From the IMG/VR virus record IMGVR_UViG_3300037336_000025, positions 1 to 64,000 of that record: a DNA stretch of 64,000 nucleotides, one strand, 5' to 3'. The DNA is from a virus. Below are positions 19,985-27,405 of the stretch, in pieces. The notes under the pieces are model-generated. The model searched no databases, had not been told where the DNA came from, and saw only the letters and a list, made by a program, of their open reading frames with translations. A program made the position numbers and the translations under genes. Within the stretch, counting starts at the first letter, position 1. Each line of letters begins with the position of its first letter.

Positions 19985-21503
19985 TTTAACACCCCTACAG
20001 AAAGACTACGCAGTCTATTTGCCTGCGATTAGTAGTTTCTATTCTACCTACGTGGCAAAACAACGCAAGGGAGATTTTGTACCCAAAGATCGAATTCCAG
20101 CGGGTTTTGATCGAGGCATCGAAGGTATGAACTTCTTAAACCCAGAAGAAGGATACTTCTATTACAAGTACGGATTGTATTCAGCAGGCCATGCACAACT
20201 AGATCTAGTTAAGACTATGGATCATGACTCAATGATTCAGCAACGTGATCGCAACAAAACAATGATCTTGGGCGACTCCGGTGGTTACCAGATTGGTAAA
20301 GGTATCCTTAAGTTTGATTGGCTAGACTTTGAAGGCAAAAAAGCTAACAAGACTCGTGATGATATTCTTAACTGGCTTGAACTAACTGCTGATTGGTCAA
20401 TGATGCTGGACGTTCCTACGTGGGCATGTGACCATATTCATAGTCCAAAGACAGGACTAAAGTCATTTGAAGACTGTCTAGATAAAACTCGTCACAATAA
20501 CAAGTACTTCTTGGACAATCGTTTAGGTGCTACTAAGTTCCTAAACGTTCTACAAGGTAGTAACTGGGATACTGCCGAAGCGTGGTACGAAGGTGTTAAA
20601 GAGTTTAGCGATAAGAAAGTTTGGGGCGATAAAGCCGCTGAAGGGTGGGCAATGGGCGGTGCGAATATGTGTAAGATGCATATTGCACTACGCCGCATAA
20701 TCACTATGCGGTTTGACGGTATGCTAGAAGGCAAGGATTGGATGCACTTCTTGGGCACTGCACAATTAGATTGGTCGTGCTATTTGACCAGTATTCAACG
20801 TCAGGTCCGTAAACATATTAATCCTAACTTTACAATTAGCTTTGATTGTGCGTCGCCGTTTATTGCAACTGCACACGGACTTGTTTACACTAACAGTCAG
20901 CATACAGCCAAGCGGTGGAGTGTTATTATGGACAAAGCTCCAGATAATAAAGCACTTGCGTCGCGCCCGGACATTCCGTTTCCATTCGAAAGCGAGATTG
21001 GTCGCAGACTAAATGTTTCAGATATCTGTCACTACAAGCCAGGAATGTTAAACAAGATTGGCAAAGAAGGCAAGACTTCGTGGGACAGCTTTGGTTATGC
21101 ACTGATGATGGGTCATAATGTTTATCAACATATTGTTGCTGTACAACGTGCTAACAACTTGGCAGATATTGAACAGGCTAAGATCCGACCAGACTGGAGA
21201 CAGTGGAAGAAGAACAAAGATCGTGACATGAGTGACGAGTATAGTGATTGGGTTCCCCGTAACATTCTGTACTTTGATCGTTTTGTTGAAGAGCTGTTTG
21301 ACTGTCCAGACAAAGAATCCGCATTTGCTATGATTGCTGACGCAGAGACTAGAGGCTTTATGCAGAATTTGGAAGGCTCACGCTTGCGTGGTGGCGTTAC
21401 GAATATCTCAAACGACCTGTTCTATGAAGAAGGCAGTGAAGACAAAGATTCGTGGAACGATGATCGCGAAGATGGCGAATTGGATAAACTGGTAGCAGAA
21501 TAA
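19965..21503 (+). CDS. dpdA: DpdA-like DNA 7-deazaguanine transglycosylase (TGT superfamily)
   Basis: 512 residues with the landmarks of tRNA-guanine transglycosylase: GDSGGYQ (103-109, the TGT DSGGFQ motif with the general acid/base Asp104), NVLQGS (194-199, like VQGG), HFLGTAQ (261-267, like the L-M-G-V-G loop) and ISFDCASPF (291-299, like the nucleophile motif M-F-D-C-V, Asp294). The TGT zinc motif CxCxxCxxH is not present. Phage and bacterial DpdA proteins use this fold to swap guanine in DNA for a 7-deazaguanine. The queE, folE and queD-like genes downstream support the DNA role. It could be a tRNA enzyme, but length and missing zinc site argue against that. Confidence 0.82.
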   Translation: MSKQPVDLTPLQKDYAVYLPAISSFYSTYVAKQRKGDFVPKDRIPAGFDRGIEGMNFLNPEEGYFYYKYGLYSAGHAQLDLVKTMDHDSMIQQRDRNKTMILGDSGGYQIGKGILKFDWLDFEGKKANKTRDDILNWLELTADWSMMLDVPTWACDHIHSPKTGLKSFEDCLDKTRHNNKYFLDNRLGATKFLNVLQGSNWDTAEAWYEGVKEFSDKKVWGDKAAEGWAMGGANMCKMHIALRRIITMRFDGMLEGKDWMHFLGTAQLDWSCYLTSIQRQVRKHINPNFTISFDCASPFIATAHGLVYTNSQHTAKRWSVIMDKAPDNKALASRPDIPFPFESEIGRRLNVSDICHYKPGMLNKIGKEGKTSWDSFGYALMMGHNVYQHIVAVQRANNLADIEQAKIRPDWRQWKKNKDRDMSDEYSDWVPRNILYFDRFVEELFDCPDKESAFAMIADAETRGFMQNLEGSRLRGGVTNISNDLFYEEGSEDKDSWNDDREDGELDKLVAE

Positions 21504-21505
21504 CA

Positions 21506-21534
21506 TTGCTAACTGAGCAATTTGATGCTATAAT
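21506..21534 (+). promoter_or_regulatory. Sigma70-type promoter with leaderless geometry
   Basis: TTGCTA (21506-21511), 17-base spacer, TATAAT (21529-21534). The next ATG is at 21541, six bases after the -10 box, so the transcript should begin at the start codon. Confidence 0.75.
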
Positions 21535-21540
21535 TAATGT

Positions 21541-21744
21541 ATGAATACACTATCACTTAATCGTAAACAAATTGAAAAGCTCACCGAGATAGTGACCCAT
21601 TTTAAAGAAGTAGAATGGTTCACTATCAGGGTAGATCGTAGTAGTGGCATAGGGGAAGGGATTACTATTGAATTTAATCTCTTTAATGACAATGATAAAG
21701 ATGTCGATACTAAAATTGACATCACTGATTTGAGTACATGGTAA
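21541..21744 (+). CDS. Small hypothetical protein, first gene of an early operon
   Basis: 67 residues, starting MNTLSLNRKQIEKLTEIV, with a helical N-terminus then beta-like EWFTIRVDRSSGIGEGITIEF and an acidic end. No motif known to me. It has no leader or ribosome site: the sigma70 -10 box lies six bases upstream. Its end overlaps the next gene. Confidence 0.6.
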   Translation: MNTLSLNRKQIEKLTEIVTHFKEVEWFTIRVDRSSGIGEGITIEFNLFNDNDKDVDTKIDITDLSTW

Positions 21745-22184
21745 TGGGTGAAGATCAAGGACTTAACAAGTACGAAACATTTGCCAAGAATATGGAAGAA
21801 CAGTTTCCCAAGATGTTTGCAGGTGATTACGGCGGCTTTTCTGTAGGCGCTGGCTGGTATCTACTGTTAGAAACACTCTGTTCTAATATCCAGCATCACC
21901 TCAACTGGAAGAATAAAACAGCGGAAGTTGTTCCACAAGTAACTGTGGCACAGATTAAAGAAAAGTTTGGTGGACTGCGTTTCTACTACGATGGCGGCGA
22001 TGACTACATTCGCGGTCTAGTTAGCATGGCAGAATCGTGGGCAGACATTACATGCGAAGAGTGTGGTAGTGTTGGAAAGAGACGAGGCGACGGATGGATA
22101 CGTACATTGTGTGATGTCCATGAAGCAGAACTGCAAGAACGTAAACGCACACAAGAAATGAAAGATGGAGGTTTTGAAGAATGA
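21738..22184 (+). CDS. Zinc-ribbon-containing conserved phage protein
   Basis: 148 residues. The body includes QIKEKFGGLRFYY (about 72-84), a pattern recurrent in phage hypothetical proteins, and a C-terminal zinc-finger candidate with Cys106, Cys109, Cys125 and His128 (CEECG then LCDVH). ATG codons at 21738 and 21744 are both possible; the second is followed by the more usual MGEDQGLNKY. No catalytic residue can be assigned. A nucleic-acid-binding or adaptor function is possible. It overlaps the next gene by four bases (ATGA). Confidence 0.68.
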   Translation: MVMGEDQGLNKYETFAKNMEEQFPKMFAGDYGGFSVGAGWYLLLETLCSNIQHHLNWKNKTAEVVPQVTVAQIKEKFGGLRFYYDGGDDYIRGLVSMAESWADITCEECGSVGKRRGDGWIRTLCDVHEAELQERKRTQEMKDGGFEE

Positions 22185-22693
22185 AACGTGATTACGCAGA
22201 CGGCGTTGCTGACGATATTGTATTCTTTATCGGTAATGAAGTAGAACATACTCCTGCATACGGGTTAAAAACTTTGTTTGTTACAGGCGTACAACCTGTA
22301 GGAAATATTGCATTGAATTTACAGGGCTGTGAGCATATCTTCTTTGGCGCTAATCATAGTTTTAACCCTAAAGACTACGAAGAGCATAAGTGTTGGGAAG
22401 AGATGATCTTTTACTTTTTGAAGAAAGAGTATCTGTGCAGTCTAGATATTCCAATGAGCCAGGTAGAAGAGTTTCATGAAAGCGGTTACTGCGAATACAA
22501 TAACTTTATTCCGCAGATTCGTGTGCCTATTCCATATATCAAGTTATGGAATTATAATACAATGCTAAAGATTGATGATAAAGATTTTAAAGCAACCAAT
22601 CCCGGCGTATGGTCTCATAGTCTACATACGCTAATGGATCGTAGTAAGTTTGCAGACTGGTCACAATACAAAAACGATGAGATTGTAAAGTAA
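22181..22693 (+). CDS. Conserved T4-like phage protein, function unknown
   Basis: 170 residues starting MKRDYADGVADDIVFFIG. It has a conserved-looking EVEHTPAYGLKTLFVTGV block (about 21-38), which I recall from T4-like cyanophages without a function, then an acidic helical middle and an aromatic C-terminus. Four Cys residues are scattered and do not form an obvious metal site. ATGA overlap upstream and TAATG overlap downstream place it in the same early operon as the zinc-ribbon protein. Confidence 0.62.
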   Translation: MKRDYADGVADDIVFFIGNEVEHTPAYGLKTLFVTGVQPVGNIALNLQGCEHIFFGANHSFNPKDYEEHKCWEEMIFYFLKKEYLCSLDIPMSQVEEFHESGYCEYNNFIPQIRVPIPYIKLWNYNTMLKIDDKDFKATNPGVWSHSLHTLMDRSKFADWSQYKNDEIVK

Positions 22694-23094
22694 TGGGACC
22701 ACATGGATCAGCATACACAACTGCCTCTAGTAAAGTATCAACCCGTAATTCACGTGGAATAGGCACTAGCGGTTGCCGAGTTCAAGGCACACACACCGCA
22801 GTTAATAAAGTAAAGAGCATAAAAATGACATTGAAACAACGATTCCGCAACTGGCTCCTTAATCAAAATAACGACGCGATTGAGTACGAGAAGCCCACTA
22901 GAGAATCAGAAGAGCGTTTTCATAGCGATGGCATGAAACTACAGGTCTACAAAGGTAGTGGCGGCTTTGTAGTAGAAGTTCGTAACTATGATCGTAAACG
23001 TGATGAGGACAATAATAAAATGTACATCATTCACGATGACAAAGACCTCGGTGAGGAACTTGGTAAAATTATAACTATGGAAAGTATGAGATGA
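22693..23094 (+). CDS. Conserved hypothetical protein, start uncertain
   Basis: From the ATG at 22693 (TAATG overlap with the previous stop) it would be 133 residues. The first 44 residues are Ser/Thr/Gly-rich and look unlike the rest; an internal ATG at 22825 begins MTLKQRFRNWLLNQ, which looks like a natural N-terminus and has an AAGAG upstream. The C-terminal part (SGGFVVEVRNYDRKRDED, then MYIIHDDKDLGEELGKI) is a small alpha/beta domain that I recall from T4-like phages. Function unknown. It overlaps the next gene by ATGA. Confidence 0.58.
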   Translation: MGPHGSAYTTASSKVSTRNSRGIGTSGCRVQGTHTAVNKVKSIKMTLKQRFRNWLLNQNNDAIEYEKPTRESEERFHSDGMKLQVYKGSGGFVVEVRNYDRKRDEDNNKMYIIHDDKDLGEELGKIITMESMR

Positions 23095-23339
23095 ACCAAA
23101 AAATTAAACGTGCATTAGACAAGGCAACTGAAAATATTTTAGGTGTCAATGTTACCAATCAAGAGAATTTTGCTAGACTATTGCTAGAAGAATGTGTTAC
23201 AATTATTGATAATATGCAATTTACTAAAGAAGGTCCAACAGAGGCAGCACAGTATCAACGTACACTTTGTGGATCTACAATCAAAGAGCATTTCGGGTTG
23301 CAAGGCAAAGGACCTATATCATCAAAGTACATTCTATGA
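23091..23339 (+). CDS. Small hypothetical protein
   Basis: 82 residues: a charged helical N-terminus (MNQKIKRALDKATENILG), an LLLEECVTIIDNM helix and a Gly-rich end with IKEHFGLQGKG. No motif I recognise. ATGA overlaps link it to genes on both sides, including the QueD-like gene. Confidence 0.58.
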   Translation: MNQKIKRALDKATENILGVNVTNQENFARLLLEECVTIIDNMQFTKEGPTEAAQYQRTLCGSTIKEHFGLQGKGPISSKYIL

Positions 23340-23716
23340 TTATTAAACAAGACATTCGCCCAGCAACTATGACTTTTATTAAAGTTCGTACAGAATTTGA
23401 AGGGTTTCACTATTACCCAAACGCTGGATCAATTGATCCACGTATCCAGTTTCTTGAAAATGAACATCGACACATGTTCAAAGTTGAAGTAAAGATTAGT
23501 GTTACACACTTAGACCGTGAATTAGAGTTCTTCCTTGTTAAGTGGGCATTGGCAGAATTTATTAAAGACGGTAAAATGAATCACAAGAGTTGCGAAATGA
23601 TTGCAACAGACATCTTGGAAAAGCATTTGATTCCAGCATATGGATCAAATCGATACTACGAAATTGTAGTGTCAGAAGACGGTGAATCCGATGGTATCAT
23701 CGAATACAAACCATAA
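23336..23716 (+). CDS. Possible QueD/6-pyruvoyl-tetrahydropterin-synthase-like T-fold protein
   Basis: 126 residues from ATG 23336 (ATGA overlap with the previous stop). The QueD-like features are GFHYYP (His25), then E-H-R-H-M-F-K-V-E-V (His44 and His46) like the zinc-ligand string HGHxYxVEV, a long middle helix, and a C-terminal SCEMIATDILEKHL helix followed by I-V-V-S-E-D, placed like the PTxENLA helix and E-T strand of QueD. Size also fits (about 120-140). The catalytic Cys expected near residue 27 is not obvious, so activity is doubtful. The neighbourhood (FolE, QueE, DpdA) favours the call; a structure prediction would decide it. Confidence 0.45.
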   Translation: MIIKQDIRPATMTFIKVRTEFEGFHYYPNAGSIDPRIQFLENEHRHMFKVEVKISVTHLDRELEFFLVKWALAEFIKDGKMNHKSCEMIATDILEKHLIPAYGSNRYYEIVVSEDGESDGIIEYKP

Positions 23717-23749
23717 TAATAATATTATTAAGTACTAAGGAAAGCTAAC

Positions 23750-24007
23750 ATGGCTAAGAATTACCGCGACGTTGCCTATTTTGAAAATCGCCCCGACATT
23801 GTTCGGATCTTTGATGACTTGGAAGCGTTTCAAGACTTTTGTCGTATGGAACTTCGAGAGTTTGACCCTGCGGAAATTTACCGCAAAGAAGGTGCTCCTA
23901 ACTATGGTGCGTTCCTAGCAAGCAAGCGACCGCGCCGGCCTTACCTAGGCAAGAACCCACGTTGGGATAATAACGGAAAGCGCAATGAGCAGAATTTTTC
24001 TCGTTGA
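23750..24007 (+). CDS. Small conserved T4-like phage protein, function unknown
   Basis: 85 residues starting MAKNYRDVAYFENRPDIVRIFDD. This start pattern (NYRDV.YFENRP..V.IFDDLEA) is one I recall from T4-like cyanophages. The middle is acidic and helical and the tail basic (KRPRRPYLGKNPRW). An AAGGAAAG ribosome site precedes the ATG. The end overlaps the glycosyltransferase gene by 23 bases. No function can be assigned. Confidence 0.65.
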   Translation: MAKNYRDVAYFENRPDIVRIFDDLEAFQDFCRMELREFDPAEIYRKEGAPNYGAFLASKRPRRPYLGKNPRWDNNGKRNEQNFSR

Positions 24008-25058
24008 TTTAGAAGCAGTCGAGACAAGGTACACGGGACAATGGCAGTCCCATGTGCCTGCCTTACTACGAAAGAAAGGACACAATGTTCAAATTATATC
24101 AGGCCCTGCGGATATTCCTAGTGCAACTACTCCTGGAGCGTTTCTCAACTTTGGCGGAACTAATATATACAAGGCTAGTCAAGTTGAGCAGCTGGGCCGT
24201 TTATTTTGTAATGGAGCCGTTCGCCCAGGTGATCATTTTATATTTACTGATGCTTGGCACCCTGGTATCATCAATCTCAAGTACATGAGCGAATTACTGG
24301 GTATTCCAGTAACTACACATGGACTATGGCATGCTGGCAGTTATGACCCACAAGACTTTTTAGGACGTCTTGTTGGTAATAAGCCTTGGGTTAGACACGC
24401 TGAGAAAAGTTTCTTTCATGCGTTCGATCATAACTATTTTGCTACGAATTTTCATATCGATATGTTTCGTAACAATTTGTTAGAGGTTAACTTAGGTACA
24501 GTTTATAACTATAAAGTTTCTAAGAAGATTGTCCAGACTGGGTGGCCCATGGAGTATATGGAAGATACATTGACTATGTATAAGAACATGCCAAAGCGTG
24601 ACCTTATACTGTTCCCTCATCGCATAGCGCCAGAGAAACAAGTAGATATCTTTCGTGACTTAGCTATGCACTTGCCTCAGTATGAGTTTGTTGTATGTCA
24701 GGATCAACAGCTGACAAAGAATGAATACCATAATCTGCTAGGACAATCTAAGATTGTGTTTAGTGCAAACTTGCAAGAAACGTTAGGCATTAGTTGGTAT
24801 GAAGGTGCATTAGTGGGCGCTGTTCCAATGATGCCAGATAGACTAAGCTACAGCGAAATGGCATTTGATACTTTCAAGTATCCGAGCGAATGGACTGATA
24901 CTTGGGAGAACTATAATATCCATAGACAAGAAATCTGCTACAAGATTATACAGTACATGGAAAATTACGAAAAGTTTTTACCCAGCCTAAATAAACAAGT
25001 AGATGCATTAACTGAACATTATTTTAGTTGCAATAAACTATTAGAGATGCTAAAATAA
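23985..25058 (+). CDS. GT-B glycosyltransferase-like protein
   Basis: 357 residues. The C-terminal half has the GT4-like nucleotide-sugar layout: FPHRIAPEKQVDIFRDLA (about 210-227), VVCQDQQ, then FSANLQETLGISWYEGALVGAVPMMPD (about 260-286), matching the E-x-x-G-x-x-x-x-E-A-x-x-x-G-x-P-x-x signature. The N-terminal half has Gly-rich loops and TTHGLWHAGSYDP, expected for the acceptor side. The sugar and acceptor are unknown. It sits among 7-deazaguanine genes and away from the glycan island, so DNA-base or nucleotide glycosylation is a possible role, but that is inference. Confidence 0.68.
   Translation: MSRIFLVDLEAVETRYTGQWQSHVPALLRKKGHNVQIISGPADIPSATTPGAFLNFGGTNIYKASQVEQLGRLFCNGAVRPGDHFIFTDAWHPGIINLKYMSELLGIPVTTHGLWHAGSYDPQDFLGRLVGNKPWVRHAEKSFFHAFDHNYFATNFHIDMFRNNLLEVNLGTVYNYKVSKKIVQTGWPMEYMEDTLTMYKNMPKRDLILFPHRIAPEKQVDIFRDLAMHLPQYEFVVCQDQQLTKNEYHNLLGQSKIVFSANLQETLGISWYEGALVGAVPMMPDRLSYSEMAFDTFKYPSEWTDTWENYNIHRQEICYKIIQYMENYEKFLPSLNKQVDALTEHYFSCNKLLEMLK
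25028..25056 (+). promoter_or_regulatory. Candidate sigma70 promoter of folE
   Basis: TTGCAA (25028-25033), 17-base spacer, TAAAAT (25051-25056), overlapping the end of the glycosyltransferase gene. The folE start at 25101 is preceded by GGAGAAA (25090-25096). Confidence 0.5.
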
Positions 25059-25100
25059 AACTATACAGGCAATCCACTGCTTAAACATCGGAGAAATATA

Positions 25101-25817
25101 TTGACACAATTGAATTATAGAGAAGAAGACGGAAGACCGCTAAGCCAGGTCATTCGCGAAAGACTCAAGAACGGTAACAAACGATTCTGGGCTGGCGACA
25201 ACATTAGCGAGTACATCAGCGATGTTGAAAAAAATATGCTGATCACAGAAGCTGCTACCGCATTTGAAGGTGTGCTCGATGCCTTGCTGATTGATCGAGA
25301 AACAGATCCTAACTCAAAAGGTACGGCCAAGCGATTGGCCAAAATGTACTACAACGAAATAATGGAGGGTAGATATGTTCCAGCACCGGACGCAACGGCT
25401 TTTCCAAATGATTCAGCAGACCGTTACGAAGGTATGTTGGTTGTACGTAGTGAGTTGCGTAGCATGTGTTCACATCATCACCAGCCTGTTACTGGTGTTG
25501 CTTATATTGGTATCATCGCCGCCAACAAACTTATTGGTCTTAGCAAGTATACTCGCATTGCTCAGTGGTGCGCTCGCCGTGGCACTCTACAAGAAGAACT
25601 ATGTAATGACATTGCTCGAGAAATTAGTAAAGCTACTGATTCAGAAAACGTAGGTGTATATTTAAGAATGACTCATGGATGTTGTGAGAACCGAGGCATA
25701 ATGGCACACGATAGTTCAACAACTACTTCAGTGCTTAAAGGTGCGTTTAATAAAGATCCAGGCACAAAGAAAGAGTTCTTTGATACATTGAGTCTCCAAG
25801 AATCCAATAAGCGATAA
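25101..25817 (+). CDS. folE: GTP cyclohydrolase I (FolE), for 7-deazaguanine synthesis
   Basis: 238 residues, matching FolE in size. The zinc site is clear: SMCSHHHQPV (Cys123, His126) and HGCCENRG (Cys194), corresponding to the E. coli CEHH and HxC motifs. GLSKYTRIAQWCARRGTLQEEL carries the conserved Arg/Gln block. FolE converts GTP to dihydroneopterin triphosphate, the first step shared by folate and queuosine/7-deazaguanine synthesis. Next to QueE and a DpdA-like gene the phage role is probably preQ0 supply. The start is a TTG at 25101 with a good ribosome site. Confidence 0.93.
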   Translation: MTQLNYREEDGRPLSQVIRERLKNGNKRFWAGDNISEYISDVEKNMLITEAATAFEGVLDALLIDRETDPNSKGTAKRLAKMYYNEIMEGRYVPAPDATAFPNDSADRYEGMLVVRSELRSMCSHHHQPVTGVAYIGIIAANKLIGLSKYTRIAQWCARRGTLQEELCNDIAREISKATDSENVGVYLRMTHGCCENRGIMAHDSSTTTSVLKGAFNKDPGTKKEFFDTLSLQESNKR

Positions 25818-25853
25818 GTGTATTGCTTCTTTAGTAAATATGGAGACACGTAA

Positions 25854-26330
25854 ATGAAATGGTTTCTCGATTTTTTAGATAGGCTGGGTCGTAAACGTAT
25901 AATTATGGATCGAGTGAGCAACGAACCGTTGTTAACCCGTTATTATCTTTTTCTAAAAGATCGAAAGCATTTTCCGTTTAATGTGTTTCTACACAAGTTC
26001 CATAAAGGTGATCCAGATGATGTTCACGATCATCCATGGTGTTATTTTACTTTAATTTTAAAAGGTGGCTATTATGAATGGATTCCAGAATTTAATCCAG
26101 ATGGTACAAAAAGTTGCGAGATTCGTAAGTGGCGTGGACCCGGTCATTTTCGCGTGTCTAGCCCTACTAGTTATCACCGCATTGAATTAAAAGAAGGAAT
26201 AACTCCTTGGACATTGTTTATGCCAGGTCCCCACAACCGAGAATGGGGATTTCTAGTAAATGATGAATGGATTCAAAATGAATATTATTTAAAAACTCGT
26301 AAAGAACAAAATGAACAAACTCATAATTAA
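25854..26330 (+). CDS. Cupin-fold protein
   Basis: 158 residues. The central block PDDVHDHPWCYFTLILKGGYYEW (written as two pieces: PDDVHDHPW at about 54-62 and LILKGGYYEW) has the metal-binding HxH of cupins, followed by strands and the expected late His (SSPTSYHRIEL, about 100-110). Such small cupins bind a divalent metal and act as isomerases, dioxygenases or sugar-binding proteins; the reaction cannot be told here. The gene overlaps the phosphoribosyltransferase gene by 20 bases and lies between folE and queE, so a role in nucleotide or base modification is possible. Confidence 0.72.
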   Translation: MKWFLDFLDRLGRKRIIMDRVSNEPLLTRYYLFLKDRKHFPFNVFLHKFHKGDPDDVHDHPWCYFTLILKGGYYEWIPEFNPDGTKSCEIRKWRGPGHFRVSSPTSYHRIELKEGITPWTLFMPGPHNREWGFLVNDEWIQNEYYLKTRKEQNEQTHN

Positions 26331-26808
26331 TGACAGAAAATTTAAAGGTTTAGTTTCTACTATCTGTAGAGAGATTGCCGCAGATAATTGGAAGCCGGAT
26401 TTCATTGTAGGACTTACAAGAGGCGGATTATTGCCTGCTGTAATGATCAGCCATTACTTAAACGTTCCCATGCAATCGTTAGATATCAGTTTGCGTGACG
26501 GCGGAGAGTGTACTAGCAATCTAGGCATGGCCGAAGATGCGTTTTACGGAAAGAACATTCTTGTTGTTGACGACATTAATGATCAAGGCAGTACACTAAA
26601 CTGGCTGATGAATGATTGGCCAAGTGGCTGTTTTCCAGATGACCCCCATTGGCAACAGGTATGGAGTAACAACGTAAGATTTGCTGTTGTTGTTGATAAC
26701 TTATCTAGCCAATGCAGCGTAGGTATGAACTACTGTGGTATGGAAGTTAACAAAGCCGAAAACGATGTGTGGATTGAATTTCCTTATGAAGAATGGTGGA
26801 CAAAATGA
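26311..26808 (+). CDS. Phosphoribosyltransferase-like protein
   Basis: 165 residues with the type I PRTase PRPP motif ILVVDDINDQGSTL (about 83-96) and an upstream P-D-F-I-V-G-L-T-R-G-G-L-L-P block (about 29-42) typical of GPT/HGPRT-type enzymes. It would join a base to PRPP, or bind nucleotides. Next to folE and queE a purine or 7-deazapurine salvage role is suggested, but the base cannot be read from sequence. The stop overlaps the next gene by ATGA. Confidence 0.85.
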   Translation: MNKLIINDRKFKGLVSTICREIAADNWKPDFIVGLTRGGLLPAVMISHYLNVPMQSLDISLRDGGECTSNLGMAEDAFYGKNILVVDDINDQGSTLNWLMNDWPSGCFPDDPHWQQVWSNNVRFAVVVDNLSSQCSVGMNYCGMEVNKAENDVWIEFPYEEWWTK

Positions 26809-27047
26809 GTGTAATAACTAGGCACGGTAACACATGTACTGTTACTCAGGTTTCCAGTAAAAGAGAGATGGAGGCTGAAGTCATGCAGTGTAACGAGGGA
26901 CGTAACCTTACTGTGGTTATGAACAAGAGTGTTAAACTATTGATGAATTGGAATGGTAGTAAGTATGAAGGTCGCATGGCGGGCATGGACTTTGAAAGCG
27001 CAGGTCCTAAGATTAGTAAGACTAGTACTAATTTAAGAGGCCGATGA
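26805..27047 (+). CDS. Small hypothetical protein
   Basis: 80 residues from ATG 26805, chosen for its ATGA overlap with the previous stop over an ATG four codons earlier. Beta-rich pattern (ARHGNTCTVTQVSS-like, then LTVVMNKSVKLLMNW). Basic C-terminus. No motif recognised. It overlaps the following gene by ATGA. Confidence 0.6.
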   Translation: MSVITRHGNTCTVTQVSSKREMEAEVMQCNEGRNLTVVMNKSVKLLMNWNGSKYEGRMAGMDFESAGPKISKTSTNLRGR

Positions 27048-27238
27048 ATACTATACTCGTTCCTTGGGATAATCAAAATAGTCATTGGTGGAATGAAACC
27101 TGCGCGATGGTTTTAGAACAGTTTGGGCTTCCTGGTGATAAGTACACATCCCATCCTACAGAAAATTCAATGTCGTTTGAGTTCAATAACGAACAAGACG
27201 CATTACTTTGTAAAATATTATTAAGTGATAGAATATGA
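27044..27238 (+). CDS. Small hypothetical protein
   Basis: 64 residues starting MNTILVPWDNQNSHWWNETC. It contains several Trp and a compact SFEFNNEQDALLCKILL C-terminus, like a small single-domain protein. ATGA overlaps on both sides put it in the folE-queE operon. Function unknown. Confidence 0.58.
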   Translation: MNTILVPWDNQNSHWWNETCAMVLEQFGLPGDKYTSHPTENSMSFEFNNEQDALLCKILLSDRI

Positions 27239-27399
27239 CACACTGGACAGTTACCCTAAAAGAAGATCCCGAGAATGGCGATCTTATTATGCCAATACCG
27301 CAAGATCTGTTAGATATGCAAAATTGGAAAGAAGGAGACACATTAGAATGGCTAGATCAAGGCAACGGTTCTTGGCAATTACAGAAAAAGAGTGTATAA
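27235..27399 (+). CDS. 54-residue AbrB/SpoVT-like DNA-binding protein candidate
   Basis: ATG 27235 to TAA 27397-27399, 54 residues. It begins MTHWTVTLKEDPENGDLIMP and continues IPQDLLDMQNWKEGDTLEW, ending SWQLQKKSV. The 'ENGDLILPIPQDLL..W.EGD.LEW' pattern is that of the AbrB-type swapped-hairpin fold, found in antitoxins and transition-state regulators and in T4-like cyanophages as a small protein. Dimeric DNA binding is likely for the family. ATGA overlap upstream and the queE promoter inside its 3' end show an embedded regulatory context. The role in the phage is unknown. Confidence 0.72.
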   Translation: MTHWTVTLKEDPENGDLIMPIPQDLLDMQNWKEGDTLEWLDQGNGSWQLQKKSV

Positions 27400-27400
27400 T
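27372..27400 (+). promoter_or_regulatory. Sigma70-type promoter of queE inside the preceding gene (leaderless geometry)
   Basis: TTGGCA (27372-27377), 17-base spacer, TATAAT (27395-27400). The queE ATG is at 27406, five bases after the -10 box. The promoter overlaps the last codons of the AbrB-like gene. Confidence 0.72.
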
Positions 27401-27405
27401 AAACT

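Noticed and set aside
25101-25817. FolE as host-type folate biosynthesis gene carried by the phage
   Set aside because: With queE and a DpdA-like gene in the same region the 7-deazaguanine role is more likely, although a folate role cannot be excluded.
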